A stretch of DNA of 64,000 nt. Origin: Polytrichum commune (taxonomy: Eukaryota > Streptophyta > Polytrichopsida > Polytrichales > Polytrichaceae). How positions within the stretch are numbered: position 1 is the first letter of the stretch; every line of letters begins with the position of its first letter. Positions 60,531-64,000 of the stretch are shown piece after piece. A program made the translations under genes and the position numbers. The DNA is taken from positions 64,063,554 through 64,127,553 of the forward strand of contig OX485803.1 of the NCBI GenBank assembly GCA_950295325.1. The letters run 5' to 3'. Under the pieces are notes generated by a model that saw nothing but the letters and a program-made list of their open reading frames with translations, made no database searches and was not told where the DNA came from.

Positions 60531-61674
60531 TTAAGGGCAGCTTCGGCGCTCTCTTGCCGAATAATTATTAAAAGTAAAAAAACAGTGTTCGGCGGCAAAA
60601 AAACAATTACTAAAAATTTCAGCATTTCAAATAGTTTAATAATGCAATTTCGGCATACATCCAAGAAGTTATTATCTAACAGTAAACAAGGATGTTCATT
60701 CATGATTTCATAATTTGTGTGTAGAGTTTTACAAAAGATATAAATCTTTCACGATTTTGTGAAGAGTTGAGAATGCTCTGTGCTTTATACAAGTAGAGTG
60801 GAGTTGTGTTCAACAATGCATATGGGATATGTAAAGTTTGAGGTGAAGCACCTAGTTAGACTTCATTTTTATAACACGCATAACTTTTGCATAGAGTCTT
60901 CAAATGACATAAAATTTGTTGGAGGTGAAAGATTACTTGATTTCTAAACTTTTCTTAGAGCAACAAAATTCCAAAAAAGTTGATCTTCTATGCACAAATG
61001 AGCTCCGAAAAACTGTTATGAACGCATTTTAATTTTTTGATCTTTACACGGCTGCAATGTTTTGTCCATATCTTTCGCATAAAGACTTATTTTGACACAA
61101 AACTTGTTGGAGGTGGAAGATTACTTGATTTCTAAACTTTTCTTAGAGCAACAAAATTCCAAAAATGTTGATCTTCTATGCACAAATGAGCTCTGAAAAA
61201 CTGTTATGAACGCATTTTAATTTTTTGATCTTTACACGGCTGCAATGTTTTGTCCATATCTTTCGCATAAAGACTTATTTTGACACAAAACTTGTTGGAG
61301 GTGGAAGATTACTTGATTTCTCAACTTTTGTTAGTTGGACAAAATTCTATAAAACTTCATCTTCTATGCTCAATTGGGCTCCAAAAAATTGTGTACAACA
61401 CATTTGAAAAGCCTCACTTAGAGTCTTGCTACTTCTTAACCCATATTCTTTGTGGACTAATGTAAGTGAGCTTGATTACAAAAGGAGCACCTTCTCTCCT
61501 TCAAAATTCATATATGCTTCCAGTGTAAGTAAAATTCTAGTGAGAAGTTAAAATTTCTTAATTTTTGGCAATTTTGAAAATTAATAAATTTTATATTCGG
61601 AAAAAAATGTCAATAATTTTCCAAAATTTTCGGCGTCTATTTTTAGAATTATTTTGTGCCGAAGCTGCCCTTAA
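60531..61674. mobile_element. 1.1-kb TIR element flanked by TTAA
   Basis: The ends GGGCAGCTTCGGC (60535) and GCCGAAGCTGCCC (to 61670) are perfect inverses, followed by a weaker match ending AATAATT. TTAA flanks both sides. Outside it CCGTACG and CGTACGG are again inverted, so either the TIR is longer or the target was a palindrome. The interior is non-coding and contains a 188-base tandem repeat (about 60883-61392). TTAA duplication would suggest piggyBac-like mobilisation, but a PIF/Harbinger origin is not excluded. Confidence 0.65.
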
Positions 61675-61973
61675 CGTACGGTATTCATGGACTATGTGTG
61701 TAGGGGGCATGATTTGTGTGAGTGTAGGGAGTTCTCTTGTAGTTTTTTTTGGGAGGCTTCAAGGCAATATATCCCAAGGTGGGGCTACACAACCATAATG
61801 TGCGCCATTAAGGTAAGACACGGTCCAAAATCTAAACTTGCTAAAACTAACTACACATTACCCTACAATTTTTGTCAATGATTAATTTATATGCAACCAA
61901 ATATTTAAGGATTGATTGTACAATCCAAATTTAGTTCATATTTCATAACATATATTGTCACCATATATATATA

Positions 61974-62328
61974 GATAGAAACTCCAGTCCCTTTTAAGGG
62001 GCCAGCGTGAATAAAGTGTCCATTCGTAATGTCAATGACCCGATGCCCACCGGACAAGGGGACATTGGGGCAATACTACTCTCCCCTTTCGAGGATGGAC
62101 ACTATAGTGACACACTATACTAGTTCCTAGCTAGCCACTAGTGCCTTGAAGATACCGGACATGGTATCCCCCCAAAGGGCTTTGAGGTACCCATACAACA
62201 AGGTCCAAGGACCCCCCACCATAGTTGGGTAGACTAAGATGGTGAGCACCACGCTGGCATGGGGAATAGAACCCACAACCTCCTCATTGGGGGCCATGAG
62301 CCCTAACCACCAAGCCAAGGCCCGTGGT
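61974..62328 (-). mobile_element. tRNA-derived SINE
   Basis: On the minus strand the 5' end (62328 side) carries an A-box-like TTGGCTTGGTGGTTAGGG and, about 35 bases on, a B-box-like GGTTCTATTCC, as in a tRNA gene, but no tRNA cloverleaf. A tRNA-unrelated body of about 270 bases follows. CATATATATATA lies directly outside both ends (61962-61973 and 62329-62340), which looks like a target-site duplication in TA-rich DNA. No protein is encoded. Confidence 0.62.
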
Positions 62329-62340
62329 CATATATATATA

Positions 62341-62984
62341 TATATAACACATCAAAAGGGATGGAAATGGAAACTTGAGAAAATGTCAGTTGAGTAATGT
62401 TGTGTGACATCAAAGTTTTTTTGGTAAATAATGTTTTGAGTGATGCTAAGGATTCCTACTATTTGGAGTTTGAGGAGGTGAGGGGAGTCGGAGGGATCGT
62501 TATGAGTTTGTGAGTTTGTTACATTTTGTGTGGGTGGGTTTAAGCCACATGATTAAGAAACTCAAATTTAAGTGTAGTTTGAGCAAGCCTCAAGAGCATT
62601 TTATGGGTGGTTAATTACAAGGTGAAAGACAAATTTGCTCCCTTTTTGAAAGGAGAGAGGAGGAGAGGTTGATGCAAATGGACCCCATTCACTAGTTAGC
62701 AAAAATCACAAGACATGCCTAGCATGTGAAGGAGATAGATGTTGTGCCCCCATCATGTTTGGTACTTTTGAATAAGTAGCTAGATTTTGTTGACGACTAT
62801 CTTGTAATGAATAATAGTCACGTTGAAGACACCAACATGTGGGGGGAAACAAGCGGCCGATCATTTAATGTGTTGGTGACATTGGGTTGAATTGGCCTCA
62901 AAATCAATGGTGGTATGAAAATTTCAAGTTCATTAGAGTTATCTGTAAAGTTTCTTAAAGGGGGTGAAACCATTTTTTATCCTT
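62341..62984. other. Intergenic, no feature recognised
   Basis: Nothing apart from a short TA run adjoining the SINE flank. Confidence 0.4.
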
Positions 62985-63360
62985 CTTTGAGGAAACTTCA
63001 TGTTAAGAGCTCGTTGGCTCATCATGTATTGGAGCCTATTTTGAAGGTTGGGTGAAACTTTTGGGGCCTCACTTTCCACCTCTCAAACTTTGAGAGAATA
63101 TTAGGATCTAAAATAAGGTATGTACATGGGACCCATTGTCCTAAATCCTAGATTAGCCTATGCAAGGCTAGATTGGCCCACCTATCTTAGAAGGACAAGT
63201 TAGAAAACCCGGTTTTAATAGCCCAACACCACTCTTCGTGCATTATAATTTAAGTATTAAGAAAACTTGGGCGACTTTGTGCTAATTCTCATAAACTCAA
63301 GGTTTGGGACTAAACACATGGTTTCATCTACTTTACTTTACAAATAACTCCATTGAACTC
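62985..63360. repeat. Dispersed repeat B, copy 2, with about 190 inserted bases
   Basis: AAGAGCTCGTTGGCTCATCA...CCACCTCTCAAACTTTGAGA matches 30730-30830. The match resumes at CATGGTTTCATCTACTTTAC (about 63320). The bases from about 63105 to 63310 are absent from the other copy. Confidence 0.65.
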
Positions 63361-63387
63361 TATTCTTCGGCAATGAAGGGTTTACTT

Positions 63388-63666
63388 GGGGCCACTTTCA
63401 CACACAAGACTGAAGGCCCATGACTATTGCAATCTAAGATCTCTCATTGGTTGAAAAATTTGAGACCGTCCAAGTTTACTTCACACAAGAAGGTGAAGGC
63501 CTAAGGGCCCAAAGGAACTATCATGGATGAGAAGTCTAGATGAATCCCTACATGTCATACCATGTCATAGTCAAGTGCTTTAGATAGTTGGTACGACGTT
63601 TGGATGAGAGTCCAGGGCCCTCAAAATTACAAGGTCACGGCCCTTGGCTCGTGTGTGAAGTGGTCC
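63388..63666. mobile_element. TIR element copy 4, internally deleted
   Basis: The left end GGGGCCACTTTCACACACAAG and the right end (TCGTGTGTGAAGTGGTCC) match the 3745-4333 element, as do internal phrases (GAGACCGTCCAAGTTTACTT, TTTGGATGAGAGTCCAGG). It is about half as long. TTA follows the right end. On the left, TTA lies three bases farther out. Confidence 0.65.
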
Positions 63667-64000
63667 TTAAGGGATAGAAGAAATACGAGTTAGAGGTCCA
63701 AAGTGAGTCCCGCAACATAGTATGCTTGCTTGCTTACATAAATATATAAATTATTGCACACAAATGATTCAAAGTTGGCCAGGACCTTAACGTATTGTCG
63801 CAATTGTAAGTAAGGGCCCATTCAGGCTACGGTGACGAAGTGCACCAGATGGTCAAGAATTCCAGCCCAAGACAAGTTATTTGAGGCAATGCAACTTGTG
63901 GCCTACAACATGGAAAGGAAAAAATAAAAGAAAACCACCTCAAATTGGAGTTCTCCAGAGGTCAAGTTTCTTGTCCAAGGGTTTGAGGTTGCCCAAGAAA
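63667..64000. other. Right edge, no feature recognised
   Basis: No gene, RNA or repeat could be supported in the last 330 bases. Confidence 0.4.

Noticed and set aside
60222-60713. A 163-codon plus-strand open frame with hydrophobic segments
   Set aside because: It runs from intergenic DNA across the left end of the TIR element, which a real gene would not be expected to do.
1-64000. CRISPR arrays, bacterial operons, viral genes or LTR retrotransposons with paired long terminal repeats
   Set aside because: None was found. The repeats present are microsatellites, minisatellites, TIR elements, a SINE and dispersed fragments. I cannot exclude very old LTR remnants without alignment.

Overview
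The window is nuclear DNA of a land plant. Its genes are split by short GT-AG introns, and the non-coding DNA is AT-rich and full of decayed transposons. One gene is a plastid triose-phosphate translocator with a long transit peptide. Another is a CCDC13-like basal-body or ciliary coiled-coil protein, a type expected only in plants with swimming sperm. Together these point to a non-seed plant, most likely a bryophyte. That is an inference, and I cannot name the species.

Layout. The left edge holds the first three exons of the translocator (minus strand, running off the left end) with a GC-rich 5' flank. From 3.7 to 15 kb there are no genes, only small terminal-inverted-repeat (TIR) elements, a foldback and simple repeats. 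From 15 to 26 kb is the gene-rich part: a CCDC13-like gene of at least 14 exons (plus strand) meets, tail to tail, a cytosolic 6-phosphogluconate dehydrogenase gene (minus strand). At 33.1-34.7 kb is a two-exon gene for a small mitochondrial-type coiled-coil protein, probably a mitoribosomal mS26-like protein, with telo-box motifs upstream and copies of one dispersed repeat around it. At 36.1-38.4 kb is an unusual four-block inverted-repeat structure. At 48.5-49.7 kb is the last exon of a low-complexity, polyproline-containing protein whose 3' end is partly duplicated downstream. A tRNA-Leu(UAA) gene lies at 58.5 kb and a tRNA-derived SINE at 62 kb.

The genes are ordinary chromosomal neighbours and do not form an operon or pathway. 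The translocator exports photosynthate as triose phosphate and 6PGDH uses cytosolic sugar phosphate to make NADPH, but nothing here shows that they are linked. No CRISPR array, virus or bacterial-type system was seen. The most distinctive non-gene signal is a group of non-autonomous elements that start GGGC/GGGG, end in the complement, and are flanked by TTA duplications (PIF/Harbinger-like). One copy has landed inside the arm of an older foldback.
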